From Prunella strophiata (lineage: Eukaryota; Chordata; Aves; Passeriformes; Prunellidae): a stretch of 64,000 bases of DNA. The stretch is from assembly GCA_036583965.1 (NCBI GenBank), contig JAZBQD010000014.1:52953626-53017625 (forward strand), in the 5' to 3' direction. Below, piece by piece: positions 36,991-47,794 of this stretch. A model generated the notes under the pieces. The model saw only the letters and a program-made list of their open reading frames with translations, had not been told where the DNA came from and ran no database searches. Made by a program: the position numbers and the translations under genes. The number at the start of each line of letters is the position of its first letter. Position 1 is the first letter of the stretch.

Positions 36991-39363
36991 CCAAAATGCT
37001 CAATACTGCTATAAACACCAGGTATTTATATAGAGAGAAGGATACAGTGACATCTCTCTTATCATAGAGGAGGTCTGCTTCATTGCACAGAATAGTTAGT
37101 GTTACTGTGGATGCTTTTACAGACAAATCAGATGAAAGTCCAATGTTGAGACCACAATCCTAATAAATATGGACACTGCTTGAAGGTATGGGTGCTGCAT
37201 ACATTTCAGTTCAGTTCTACAAACCTTCTCTTGTTTCCCTGCAAAAGGCTAATTACCAGCTCTTATGTATTTCTCTTTGCCTGTATATGTTCTCAGTTAT
37301 TAGTGTTGTGCTTATTTCAAACTGAGACTTCTGCCTATATATCAACCCTTAGCAAAAGGAAGATGTAAGTGCTGAAAGGATTCTTTTGGCATAGTGGCTA
37401 TTTAATATAATTACCATTTAATGAGGAAACAAGCATTAAAAGTAAGTCAAACTTGGATCACAGTTAAAATCTTCTTTCATGAACTTAGATATTGAAAATA
37501 TTTATATGGATCCCTTTAAAAATCACCTATGTTGTTTCTAGGTATTTTATGTAAAGGGCCTGGGATAAACTGCTCCTCCAGCTACTGTATATCCAGTGCT
37601 GTCAAAACCAGAGCTGATTCCTAAAACAATTTTAAACAAGTAGTGGGTGGAAAAACTGTTTTCCTTCGTAAATGTGTAGCTTCCCACCTGCAATATCTGA
37701 GTATATTATAAAACAGCAGGTCAGATTTAAAGATACAGTATTTGCTAATTGAAAGAGATGGTATTGATTAATGAAGTCCACCTGATATATAAATCAATTT
37801 TTATTTATTTATTTATTGTTTAAAAGATATTTTACTTTTATTGGTTATGGACCTTTCAAACTCCCTTCAAGGAAAATTTAAAGTACCAACACAAAGGTAT
37901 GCCACTTCCAAGTTTCCAAGATCTGTTGGCTTGCATAAGTCCACCAAATATTTTATGAGAAAGAGTATTTACAACTGTGAACAAGGAGCAACTGAACATC
38001 AAACTTATAATTGATCCAACTAAAATTGGTGTTATACTTTTATATTGGATTTTGGGATTTTAATGGTCTGCTTGTCTGGCTTTTTTTTCCCTCAGGTTGA
38101 TGTGTCCATGAAGAAAGATACTTCTAGCCAATGAACATAGTTTTTTTGATGATAATAATGAATAAGTTGATTTTTGAAGGAAAGAATAGAGTCTGTGAAA
38201 GGATAAAACCACTCTTTAGAGGCTAAATGACCTGCAGGTCAGAATGTCAAAGCTGAAATGTTTGAAAGTGCACTTTTTCCTTCTCCTTTAATAGAGCATT
38301 GAGATGCGCTCAGTCTTTTATTCCTTATGCTTTGTATTGATGGCATTTTATGAAGACATTCTAGTATGGATTATTTAATATATATTGAAGCTTAGAAGAA
38401 TGAATTGAAAGAAATGAGACAATTCTGTGGAATATCTTGACAATAGTTTCTCCAAATACTTTAAGATGAACTGTAGGTTTAGTCTGCACAGATTCCATCC
38501 TGGGGTAAATAAATGTTCCTAATAGAGAATCTTTGTGTCTGCTTCTCAAAAATATTTGTATTTGTTGGGAAATTTTTAGACTATTGATAATATGTTAACT
38601 AAAAAGGATGACTGTTGTGTGTTGTAAAGAGAGAAAATTATTTGAAAAATCATATAGATAAATTTGGCTTTGTAAATCACATACTGGATCAAACTTACCC
38701 ATGAGTAGTCACTGTTTCCTATTGTTTGTGTATTTTTTTAATCTCTCTCTTAGTTTACAGTCAAGTTATGATTTATATAAACATTAATGTCTTCCTCTCT
38801 CCTAACATTCTATTTTAGGGAAAGACAATAAAAGAACATAGTTTATTTTATGTCACATTGTTCACTAAATTTTGAACCAAGGAAAAGTATTTTTATTTAA
38901 AATTGACCCTTCCTGAAACATACCACTCCATTTTTCTTAAAATAATTTTTATGTAGACAACCTCTAAAACTAAATGTCTGAATTCATATCTATATTTTCC
39001 CATCAAATAAAAGTAATTGTTTTTAAGATTTTCTTCATATTTATAGTACTTGCCAGGGCATATGCTCATCCATTCTGAATGTTAATTGATGGCAGAGTTC
39101 AATTTTTCTGTCATCACATGGGATTTGTCAAGGACAGACAGTAAAAACTAAGAGCTGGGAGACTGCAAAACATGTGTCTTAGCATGAGAAAACATTGTCT
39201 TCCCTCACAGCAGGCTTTCTGGTGTATTAGAAAAAAGCTATTATTAGGAAACTGCCTTCAATATTTTTAGTGATTTGAAACAGTGACACTCTTGCTACAA
39301 ATGTGAATGGTACAATGTTGCTGAGTGTACTGACACTCTAGCAAACCTCCCTGCTGGATCAAT

Positions 39364-39397
39364 TATGTGTGCACATATACTATGTGTGCACATATAC
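39364..39397 (+). repeat. 17-bp tandem duplication
   Basis: TATGTGTGCACATATAC occurs twice back to back. Each unit contains the palindrome GTGCAC. Confidence 0.85.
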
Positions 39398-39423
39398 TAT
39401 CACTCCAAACCTGCATATATTGC

Positions 39424-39437
39424 TTTTGCATGCAAAA
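39424..39437. other. 14-bp perfect palindrome
   Basis: TTTTGCATGCAAAA reads the same on both strands. It contains two overlapping octamer-like halves (TTTGCAT/ATGCAAA), so an Oct/POU factor could bind, but this is a short match that also arises by chance. Confidence 0.5.
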
Positions 39438-39654
39438 TGCAGGTTTTAGCACAATGTTTCCAAGTTCCATGTATCGTGTATTGTAGCATTGTATTTTGAA
39501 AGTCTATAGTAGCTGTTATCTGGTATTTATGCAATGCAGACTCTGGGCTGTCAGGGTATGTGGGACTGACAGCAAATTTTGACTATTATTTCTTAAAGGT
39601 GTTTGAGAACCTATGAAATTTTGAAGGGCCGTTTCCAGCCTTTTTTTCCCCCTG

Positions 39655-40039
39655 TGAGCAGTTCTAGACATGCACCACCCTTCCCATGGTCCAGGGCACT
39701 GTTCCAGCCCCTCTGGGGCCATCAATCCCATGCTGGTGACTCTGGAGCAGGGCTGGTCTCCAGCTCCCTGCAGCCTTGCCCTGCTGAGCAGGGCCCACCC
39801 ACAGCTCTGCATTCCCTGAGAGCTGCCTGATGCCCAGGGCTGGGGCTGCTCCTGCTGCCCAGCTGCTGGCTGGGGTGGAACATGCACTGGCTGGCAGGCC
39901 CTGCCCAGATGGGTCTCCTGGGGAGCTCTCACCACCCCCAGTGTCTGACCCTGTAGGACCCACCAGCCTTTGTGGTGCTTGGATAATGGAAATGTTTATT
40001 AAAAACATATTAATTAAAAAAAAAAAAAAAAAAAAAAAA
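39655..40039 (+). other. GC-rich patch ending in poly-A, possible retrocopy
   Basis: About 300 bp (39660-39965) are clearly richer in G and C than the surroundings. They are followed by an AT-rich tail with ATTAAA motifs and a 24-A run (40016-40039). The order of GC-rich body, poly-A signal-like motif and A tail is what a retroposed transcript looks like. I see no conserved reading frame or family match and no convincing target-site duplication. Open frames on the minus strand here start at or cross the poly-T and are artefacts. A local low-complexity GC patch beside an unrelated A run is the alternative. Confidence 0.35.
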
Positions 40040-41688
40040 GCTAGTAGGCTTTTTCTTAACTGAAACATTTCCCAGAAGACCTTTTCTTCCAAGCCAAAGC
40101 TCACATTCATAAGCCTTTTGTCCTCTGTGGCCATATGTATTAAATTCAATAGCACAAAATGAGTTGTGAGCCACCACACTCTGAATCATCAAAATACTGC
40201 TGTATTATTACCAGACATTAAAACATCTTGTTTGAGTAGGAAGAGTAATGCAAGTTTAAGGAATCCTTGTGACTCAGTGGTGTGTGTAGGAAGCACTGTG
40301 GTGTTGTGTAATGGGACGAGCAGCCTGGAATTGATCCTGCCAGTTTTTCCTGGGGAAAACCGCCAGAGACTTGAGCTGTTAAGTCAATGTTGCGTTTTAA
40401 TGAAATTTTTGGCACATCTAATGCTAAAAGTCCCCTGAAGGGAAAATATTGTGAATCCAGCTGGTAGTGCTAGAAGTTAGGTTTGTAGGTGGGGAAGGAG
40501 GTTGTTGCTTGCAGTGTTTGTTGGGAACTGGGAAGAGGTGCCGCTTCCTGTCCTGTGGGATTGGCCCTAGGGAAGTAGGGCTGGGAGCTGCCACCTGGTT
40601 CCTCACTGTGAGGGGATTTGCTGTGACTGCTGGCACTGAGCCCTGGATGTGAACAGGGGTGCAAGAGTACTCGATGGAAGCACTGCATGACACTTGTGTC
40701 AGAGCTGTAATAAGTGAAATGAACCATGAGCAGATACATAGGGGAATATACAGGCCATGTGGCTTGTGAGATATGTGTGTGTTTCAATATGGGCCAATAC
40801 ATCATGAACTTCATGACTGTATACATAAGTGAGAAAGGAAGCAGTTGACAAAATGTTTATACTGAAATAAAATTTTACTTCAAACACTGCTTGTAGGCAT
40901 CAGTCAATTGGGGAAAATGTATTTTTTTACTTGCCCTATGAATTTCAGAAACTGTGTTTCAAAGATGCTTTCAGGGTACTTGCACTTGGGAAATATAGCT
41001 AAATACACTAGTGAAATATCTAATTAATAATGATGCAGTTATCAATTGAGACTAATGCCTACAATAACATTAATTTCATAATATAATGTGTGTGTGCATG
41101 TGTGGGCTTTCTCTTCCTGATGTCTCTGAGAGTAATTCATTAAATTAGCAGTCCAAAACTGGAGAGTGTTAATAATTCCCATGTTATTTATGTATATCTT
41201 TGTGCATTGTACAGTTTGTAACCTATGTAGAATTATCACTTCTCTATTGGGGTCTCTCTGTTATTTAACTTTCCTGCAGGATCTCACTGAAAGAAAACAA
41301 AAGCACTTCTGTCCCTCCCAGATCTGGACCCAGAAACAATTACACTTCTGTTAACTCCTGATTATGGAACTGGGCCAGCTCAGCTACATTTCTCTGCTTC
41401 CAGAGTATGCAACCAAATAGTTCTACTAAAAGTCGGAGAAAGTTAGCCAGTGAAACAAAAGAGCACTTTAGAGAGATGATTTTATAATCTTAAGTGTATA
41501 TTTTTCTCCCATAATGTTATACATCATCAAAAGCTAATTTGAATGGTATTCTCCAGGGATAAAGAAAAGGAGCAGATCCAGCCTGCAGTCTTCTGGCAAG
41601 CCCAGACTTCCTTGAGGCTTGTTGCCTCAAGGCCCTAAGCCTGTTTTACTCAGTTTCTGATTGTGTTAATTTTATATTCTCTTTCTAT

Positions 41689-41727
<39 letters not shown>

Positions 41728-42680
41728 CATCATCCATACAAAAGATAATTCTCAGATTTCCTCCTTTCCTAGAGCTCCACAGATAAAGCATGGGGAGGTT
41801 GTTTTGCAAAGAACATCTACATGCATATTGGCCACCCTGTAGCATATTGTGAAGTCTCTCTTTGGGCAGGTAGAAAAACTCAAGTGAGAACAAACCATTT
41901 AAGAGTGGGAAAGGCTGTGCTGGAGCATAGTTGATCACATCAATATGGAAGCTTATGAGATCTCAACATTCCAGGCAAAATATTTTATGTGGAGGCAGAT
42001 TTCAGACACCTTGAGACTGCTCTGTGCTATGGCTAAAAGTGAGGTTTGATTTATGAATGGGAATGATTAGGAAATTCCTTTTGAAAGCTCTCTTCTGGTC
42101 AAACTTAAAAACAGTTATGTGCACATGTAAAGTTCCAGCTGCTGAACCTGTTTGCAGCTTTGTGAACACTCATGACTTAATGAAGTCAACAAAAACTGCT
42201 GACAATTTTTCACATGCAATAGGTGCTTGAGTCTTTGCAGCTTTGACTCATTTGTGAACTATTGTACCATTTTGACACTTGCAAGAAGAACATTTGAGAC
42301 TATAGTATCTTACTTGAAATACAGTCTCCACCTACATTGTGCTGCAGGGAAGCAATCAATGAAAGAACTTTGACATAAAACAAAGTATAAACCTGGGAGC
42401 AGAAGACAGTTTGATCATCAAAGGTACTGTTTGATGGTCTGTAGAGCAAAGAGGAATGCAATTCTAAATCTCATTAAGCTGATGAGTGATCTCTATCTTT
42501 CTATTAAATAATTTTGACATATGCTGAAAGCACAGTTTAACAAAATTCTAAGCTGCCTTTGGAAGATCCCACAGGGCAAAACCAATAACATTCAAAGTGT
42601 GATTTCTAAGTTTGCCAAGACAAAACTGCAATGTATGTGAAAGAACTGAAGGCCATGTACTTTATAAATTCTGTGCAGGA
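40040..42680. other. Unique non-coding sequence
   Basis: No recognised gene or element. It includes a 36-T run at 41690-41725, which makes a false poly-Lys frame on the minus strand, and a somewhat GC-richer part at 40470-40680. Confidence 0.55.
41690..41725 (-). repeat. Poly-T run, 36 bases
   Basis: An uninterrupted T run, equal to poly-A on the minus strand. No element is recognised on its right side (41726 onward), where the body of a minus-strand retroposon would lie. Confidence 0.9.
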
Positions 42681-42721
42681 GAATGGTGGGGAAAATGGAC
42701 CTTAGAGATCATCTCTACTGG
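42681..42721 (-). mobile_element. CR1 3'-end scrap (minus strand)
   Basis: GAATGGTGGGGAAAATGGAC followed by 'cttagagatcatct' matches the reverse complement of the CR1 tail ('...agatgatctttaaggtccc...ccattc'). Only about 40 bp remain. It lies 140 bp from the tRNA-Ile SINE, but in the opposite orientation. Confidence 0.4.
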
Positions 42722-42854
42722 AAAATAAAAATGTATGAGCCTTAAGAGGCATGGCTGTGATGTTCCATGGTACTGACAGCATTAAAATTATACATTTCTT
42801 TAGTGTATTCTGGATGCATTTGTTTAAAAACTATAGAATAAACTCTCCAGGTTG

Positions 42855-43003
42855 ACTTGACTTCGAGATTAGCTCTGTTCCTTAAAGCATGGTGCTAATA
42901 ACACTGACGGGTGGGGGTTCAATCCACATATGGGACTTTCACTTCAGAGTTGGACTTGGTGATGCTTGTGGGTCCCTTCCAACTCAGAATAATCAATGAT
43001 CTA
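42855..43003 (+). mobile_element. tRNA-Ile-derived SINE with CR1-like tail
   Basis: The head is a decayed tRNA-Ile. A diverged A box (ATTAGCTCTGTT, from 42869) is followed by AAGCATGGTGCTAATAAC, carrying the AAT anticodon at 42897-42899. The B box GGTTCAATCCA (42916-42926) and the acceptor stem remnant follow. The tail 'ttggacttggtgatgcttgt' through 'tcccttccaactcagaat' is the 3' end of a CR1 LINE, by which the SINE would be mobilised. This composition matches TguSINE1, described from zebra finch. ACTCT..AGGTT sequences on both sides (42842-42853 and 43004-43013) might be a decayed target duplication, but this is weak. It is not a functional tRNA gene. Confidence 0.8.
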
Positions 43004-43959
43004 CTCTAGGTTACCATACTTATGTTTGGAAAGAAATCACTATCTTGAGGCCTACAGAACAGAGTCTTGGCTTGTGCTGGACTTTTCCACACATGGTTTG
43101 CTAATGCAAACAAAAGCTATGGATGTGACTTCTCTGTTCAAAGTATTTGTATGGAAGCAAGAGGGGGAAAAAATAGAGATTAAAGAATTATGATTCAAAA
43201 TATTAGATGTTAAAACTCATAATATTTTAAATTCTATGAAATATTTTTTTATAAACTGGTAAGATATTTCTGAATTTTGTCTCTTAAAGACAACCAAAGA
43301 ATTTTGCCATTGCCAAAGTTAACTGGGACAGTTTTGCTGTGCTTTTAGGGACATAATTAGATGTAAAACCATAATCTCAAAGATTCAATAATTTGGAGTT
43401 TTTTTACATGAAAAAGGGATTGAAGTGCTATTATTCACTAAATTAGGTACAATTCCAATGTAGTAATGAATTCAGTAAAGATCTTTTCCAGGAGCTGGTT
43501 TGGTATATCCCAGGTGAGATGTTCAATGAGATTCCCAAGTAAAATCTAAGACTCTTAAAATTAACAGCAAATCCATATTTTACTATAAAATTAATATTTA
43601 AATTTTTAATAGAGAAAACTAAAATTGGCAATTTAAGGTATTTCACAAGCCCTGTTTATTCCAGTTTTCTCCTGCCCATTGTAAGCTTGTGTGATTGATG
43701 TTAATCAGCTCAGTAGCCTTCTCTTGGTTGTAGTAAACTTTGCACAAGCTTTTTTCACTGTGGAGTGTTTATTTTTTTGATTGTTTTTCTGGTTTTGTTT
43801 TTTTTTTTTTTTAAATTTTTTTTTTTTTTTTTTTTCTTGGTGAGGGTGGAGACTTGTGTGGTGGGTTTTTTCTTTTCTTTCCTTTTTTTTAAATTTTAGG
43901 ATTGGGGTTTTTTTACTGTATGTGTGTGGTTTTTCTTTTTGTTTGCTTCTCTTTTTTTT

Positions 43960-44001
<42 letters not shown>

Positions 44002-45319
44002 TTGTTGTTGTAAATATTCTTACTACCAATTGCTTTGCTTGCTTCTAGAAGTGATGAGATTCAGACTGTGGTGTTAAGGATGCATTGACTTCCTACATCC
44101 AGGGAACTTTCTGTAACCTGCTGTTTTCAGAGATACATGGCATGGAGTCAAACAGCTCTTCTGTAGCTCTCTGAATGCAAAATTCTGCTGCAGTCCTTTC
44201 ACTAGCTTGGCATAATGCTCAGGCACACTTGCCTGTGTTTTCGGTTGTTCAAGAAGGTGCATAAGAACTTGTTTTTTAATAGGCAAATATTATACTGTTT
44301 ACCTTCACTTTTTGCCCTTTTTGATGTTCTTGGAATGTAAAGGTGAATTTTCTAAACTGCACGTTAAAGGAAAGCAGACAAGAAAGGTTCTCAGAATTGT
44401 ATTTCACAGTCCTTGAGTATTTTGGTGCTAGTGTTATTGTCTCTTTTGAAATGAAAGTTTGCCTTTATTTACAAGTCTCCTGAAATTGCTTCAGTTTTCT
44501 TCATATTTCAGTTAATAAATTAAGCATCCCTACTCTCCCAAACCTGTCTCTTATGATACTCTCCATATATGTCTGTCTTCCACTGTTTGCTAAATGTATT
44601 CAGTGTTTGAATCAATATTGAGGTTTGCTATGAACAGTTGTGGTCAAATTTATGATAAATTATCTTTTCATCAATGTTATTAAATGTAGCATTCAGATTA
44701 TTTGCCAATTAATATGCTGTCATCTTGGAGGAATTTGTGTGAAACTGGATTACACTTTCAAAAAGAATTCCTGTAGTTTCTTCAGGATACAGAAAATTAC
44801 ATTTAGGATTAATCCTCTTTTCTCTCCACTTCTTTCCCCTCCCCCAACAACTTTTTTCCTTTCTCCTCCTTCTCTGTTGATATACTCATTATTTTCTGAA
44901 TGAATGCCAACACCGTAGCAGATTTTTCAGAGACTCTCATCGTAGCAGACATTTTGAGCTATGGCTTTGACAGATTGCACATTTTGAAAGTGCGATACTG
45001 TAGCAAGCTTTTTAGTAAATTTGGCAGACTACATACTGTCTTGAAATCCACTGATGAAAAGTGAAAAATCTATTAGATGTAGGTTGGCAGGATACATGTG
45101 ACCTGCTGACAGGCTGTGTACATTTTTTATTCGATTCTAGGAGCAAGGAATCCAATTCTCAGGGGTGTATGAAGAATTGCAGTAAATGTCACTTACAGAA
45201 TGAAAAAACATCTTGGAAGAATTAGATTGAAGAGATGACTAAAAAAAGTATTGCAAAAGTCTTTGTCTTACATACAGGGATTTTACCTAAATTATAACCA
45301 CTGAGTTATGAATGTGCTG
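43004..45319. other. Non-coding sequence with long T-rich tract
   Basis: Unique AT-rich DNA without a gene. It contains the T-rich tract at 43747-44000 and a pyrimidine-rich stretch at 44817-44877. Confidence 0.55.
43747..44000. repeat. T-rich low-complexity tract
   Basis: About 250 bp made largely of T runs broken by G and C. It ends in an uninterrupted 39-T run (43962-44000) and a GTTGTTGTTG remnant. Poly-Phe frames here are meaningless. Confidence 0.9.
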
Positions 45320-46329
45320 GACAGCTGGGCACAAAGAGTGGTGGTGAATGGTGCTGCATCCATTTGGTGACCAGTCACTGGTGGTGATCCCCAGGAATCT
45401 GTGTAGGACCCAGTCCTGTTTAATATCTTTATCAATGATCTGGATGAGGGGATCAAATCTACCATTAGCAAATTTGCACAATATCAAGGCAGGGGGGAGT
45501 GTTGATCTGCTGGAGGGTAGGAGGGCTCAGCAGAGGTATCTTGACAGGCTGGATTGATGGGCCAAATCCAAAAATATGAGGTTTAACAGGACCAAGTGCT
45601 GGGTTGTGCACTTTGGCCACAACAACCCCCTGCAGGGCTGGGGACAGAGTGACTGGATGGTGACCAGAGAGGGACCTGGGGGTGCTGATTGACAGCAGCT
45701 GAATATGAGTTAGAGTGTGCCCACCAGGCCAAGAAGCCCAGTGGCATCCTGACTTCTATCAGGAATAGTGTGGCCAACAGGACCAGGGAAGGGCTTCTTC
45801 CCCTGTACTCAACACTTGTTAGGCAGCACCTTGAGTACTGTGTCCAGTTCTGGGCCCCCCAATTTAGGAAGGATGTTAGGATGCTGGAGCACACCAGAGG
45901 AAGGTAACAAGGCTGGTGACAAGTCTGGAGCACAAGCCTGATGAGGAGCGGCTGAGAGAACTGGGGCTGTTTAGCCTGGAGAAAAGGAGGCTCAGGGGAG
46001 ACCTTATCTCTCTGTACAGCTGTCTGAAAGGAGGTGGTAGCCAGGTGAGCACTGGTCTCCTCTCCCAGGCAACCAGTGACAGGACAAGAGAACACAGTCT
46101 TAATCTCCACACAGGGAGGTTTAGGGTGGATATTAGGAAGTTCTTCACAGAGAGGGTTATTCGGCATTGGAATAGGCTGCCCAGGTAGCTGGTGGAGTCA
46201 CCATCCCTCGAGGTGTTTAAGCAAAGACTGATGTGCTACTCAGTGCTGTGGTCTGGTTGACAAGGTGGTATTAGGTCACAGGTAGGACTCGATGATCTCA
46301 AAAGTCTTTTCCAACCTAATTGATTCTGA
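45320..46329 (+). mobile_element. CR1 LINE, about 1 kb, 5'-truncated (plus strand)
   Basis: The C-terminal part of CR1 ORF2 (the end of the reverse transcriptase and the thumb-like region) plus the 3' UTR, in sense orientation. In translation, ILTSIRNSVANRTREGLLPL and then LYSTLVRQHLEYCVQFWAP lie in one frame. [20 protein letters not shown] and RHWNRLPR lie in another, so at least one frameshift sits near 45900. The nucleotide blocks 'ttatcaatgatctggatgag' and 'agtgttgatctgctggaggg' are also characteristic. It ends with GGACTCGATGATCTC and 'ccaacctaattgattctga', the CR1 terminus. It is a dead copy, better preserved than the others here. A 194-codon minus-strand frame is only its antisense shadow. 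Confidence 0.95.
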
Positions 46330-46518
46330 AAATTAAAAATAGGTGATACAGAAAGAAAGAGGATGGGGGCAAGGGATGTTGGGAGCTAAAGGTAAGCAGA
46401 CATTGCTAGTAGGGAATTTAGAGACACTGGGGTAAAGTGAAAGGAGTATGCATGTAAGAGCAGAGAAGGAAGTATTTATTGTTTGGCATCCTTCACCTTG
46501 AAATACAGGGGTGTCTGG

Positions 46519-46554
46519 GTTGTGGATAACTGTACAGTTGTGGATAACTGTAGA
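46519..46554 (+). repeat. 18-bp tandem duplication
   Basis: GTTGTGGATAACTGTACA is followed at once by GTTGTGGATAACTGTAGA, which differs by one base. Probably replication slippage. Confidence 0.85.
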
Positions 46555-47333
46555 GAGATACTAAAGTGGTGAGACTCATACGGTTGGGTCTGACAGGGTA
46601 GATGGTAGCACACAATCAACTATAAAAATCAAGATGGCATTTCCATTTGTGTTATAAAGGAGATATTTATAAAGAGTTAAGATGATATTTTTTGTGTTTG
46701 CTATAAACAGCATAGTATTTCTCTCCAGTGTATTCTATTGTGAAGGGGCAGCATATCAGACAAAATATAACATTTTTTGTTTTGCTCCACTATGTCAGCT
46801 CCCAGTTTAAGTATTAATTTAGGATAATGTACCACCCATCAATCACAACCTCCATGTCTTCATACTTTCCTTTGTTGTCATCTTCAGTCTTAAACTAGCA
46901 TGTTCCAAATATATGTCAGTCTTTAATCAGTGTAGCCAGAATGGCATCCAACCTTTTGCAAGTTCTAGTGTACTTTTTCTGAACCGACATCTGATCTGTC
47001 AGATTCACACCTCTTGAAAATGTGAAGATGGAGGCAACAGGGTTAGTATACGAATTATGTAATTGTGAGACAAAATGTATAAATGCTTTTCAGTAAATTC
47101 CTTTTCTTAATACCATATATAATAATACTGCCATTTCATAATTTGTAGTAAACGTGTGTTTAAAAAAATAGTTATCCAAATTAAAATAATTCTCCCAATA
47201 TAAATACATAAAATTATCATCCTTAGAACTGAAGGCACTGTCTTTGGGAAAAAGAAAATCAGGAAAAAGAAAATTGATTCCAGGTCCTTATTTGTAAGGA
47301 ACGAGATAATTGTGAACTGTAAGGGGTGAGTTT

Positions 47334-47372
47334 CAAAAGGAGAAAAAAGAGACTTTTTTTTTCTCCTTTCAA
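47334..47372. other. Purine/pyrimidine inverted repeat
   Basis: An AAAGGAGAAAAAA arm is followed by its pairing partner TTTTTTCTCCTTT, then another AAAAGGAGA copy. It is a mirror/inverted polypurine structure that could form a hairpin. Confidence 0.6.
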
Positions 47373-47741
47373 AAGGAGACAAAAAAAAGGAGGAGAAAGA
47401 AACACAGATTTCATACCAGTGGTCTTTGTTGCTCTCTCTTTTTTTTTTTCTTTTTTTTTTTTTTTAGATTTTTGTTTCCTCTTTGAATGCACACTAATAT
47501 ATTTTACTGAGCTGTGAAACTAATTTCTTCAGATCACTGGGGAAGAATTGATATTCTTGAAGATGCATGTGATCAAGCTACTTATAGAAAGAATTGAAAA
47601 TGCCTTGCCAGCTGCATGCATTGTATTAAATTCAAATGTACAATATCTTTGGACTAATCAGTTTTGCCATTGTGTGACATATACAGAGACACCTGTGCAG
47701 ACAGACTGCGCCAAAATATATTAGGGACTGAGAGGAAGTAG

Positions 47742-47794
47742 GCATCCACAAGTGATTAAAATTGTAGCCATCCACAAGGGGCTAAAATTGCCAT
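47742..47794 (+). repeat. 26-bp tandem duplication
   Basis: GCATCCACAAGTGATTAAAA is followed, 26 bases on, by the similar CCATCCACAAGGGGCTAAAA, giving two diverged copies. Confidence 0.75.

Larger units (their letters stand above)
36991..39650. other. Unique AT-rich non-coding sequence
   Basis: No gene or repeat family is seen. A short ATTT-rich tract lies at about 37797-37817, and a two-copy 17-bp repeat and a 14-bp palindrome lie near 39.4 kb. Confidence 0.55.

Noticed and set aside
42862..42935. Functional tRNA-Ile gene
   Set aside because: The A box and stems have decayed and the body is fused to a CR1 tail, so it is a SINE copy.
45583..46167. 194-codon minus-strand frame
   Set aside because: It is the antisense of the CR1 reverse transcriptase remnant at 45320-46329.
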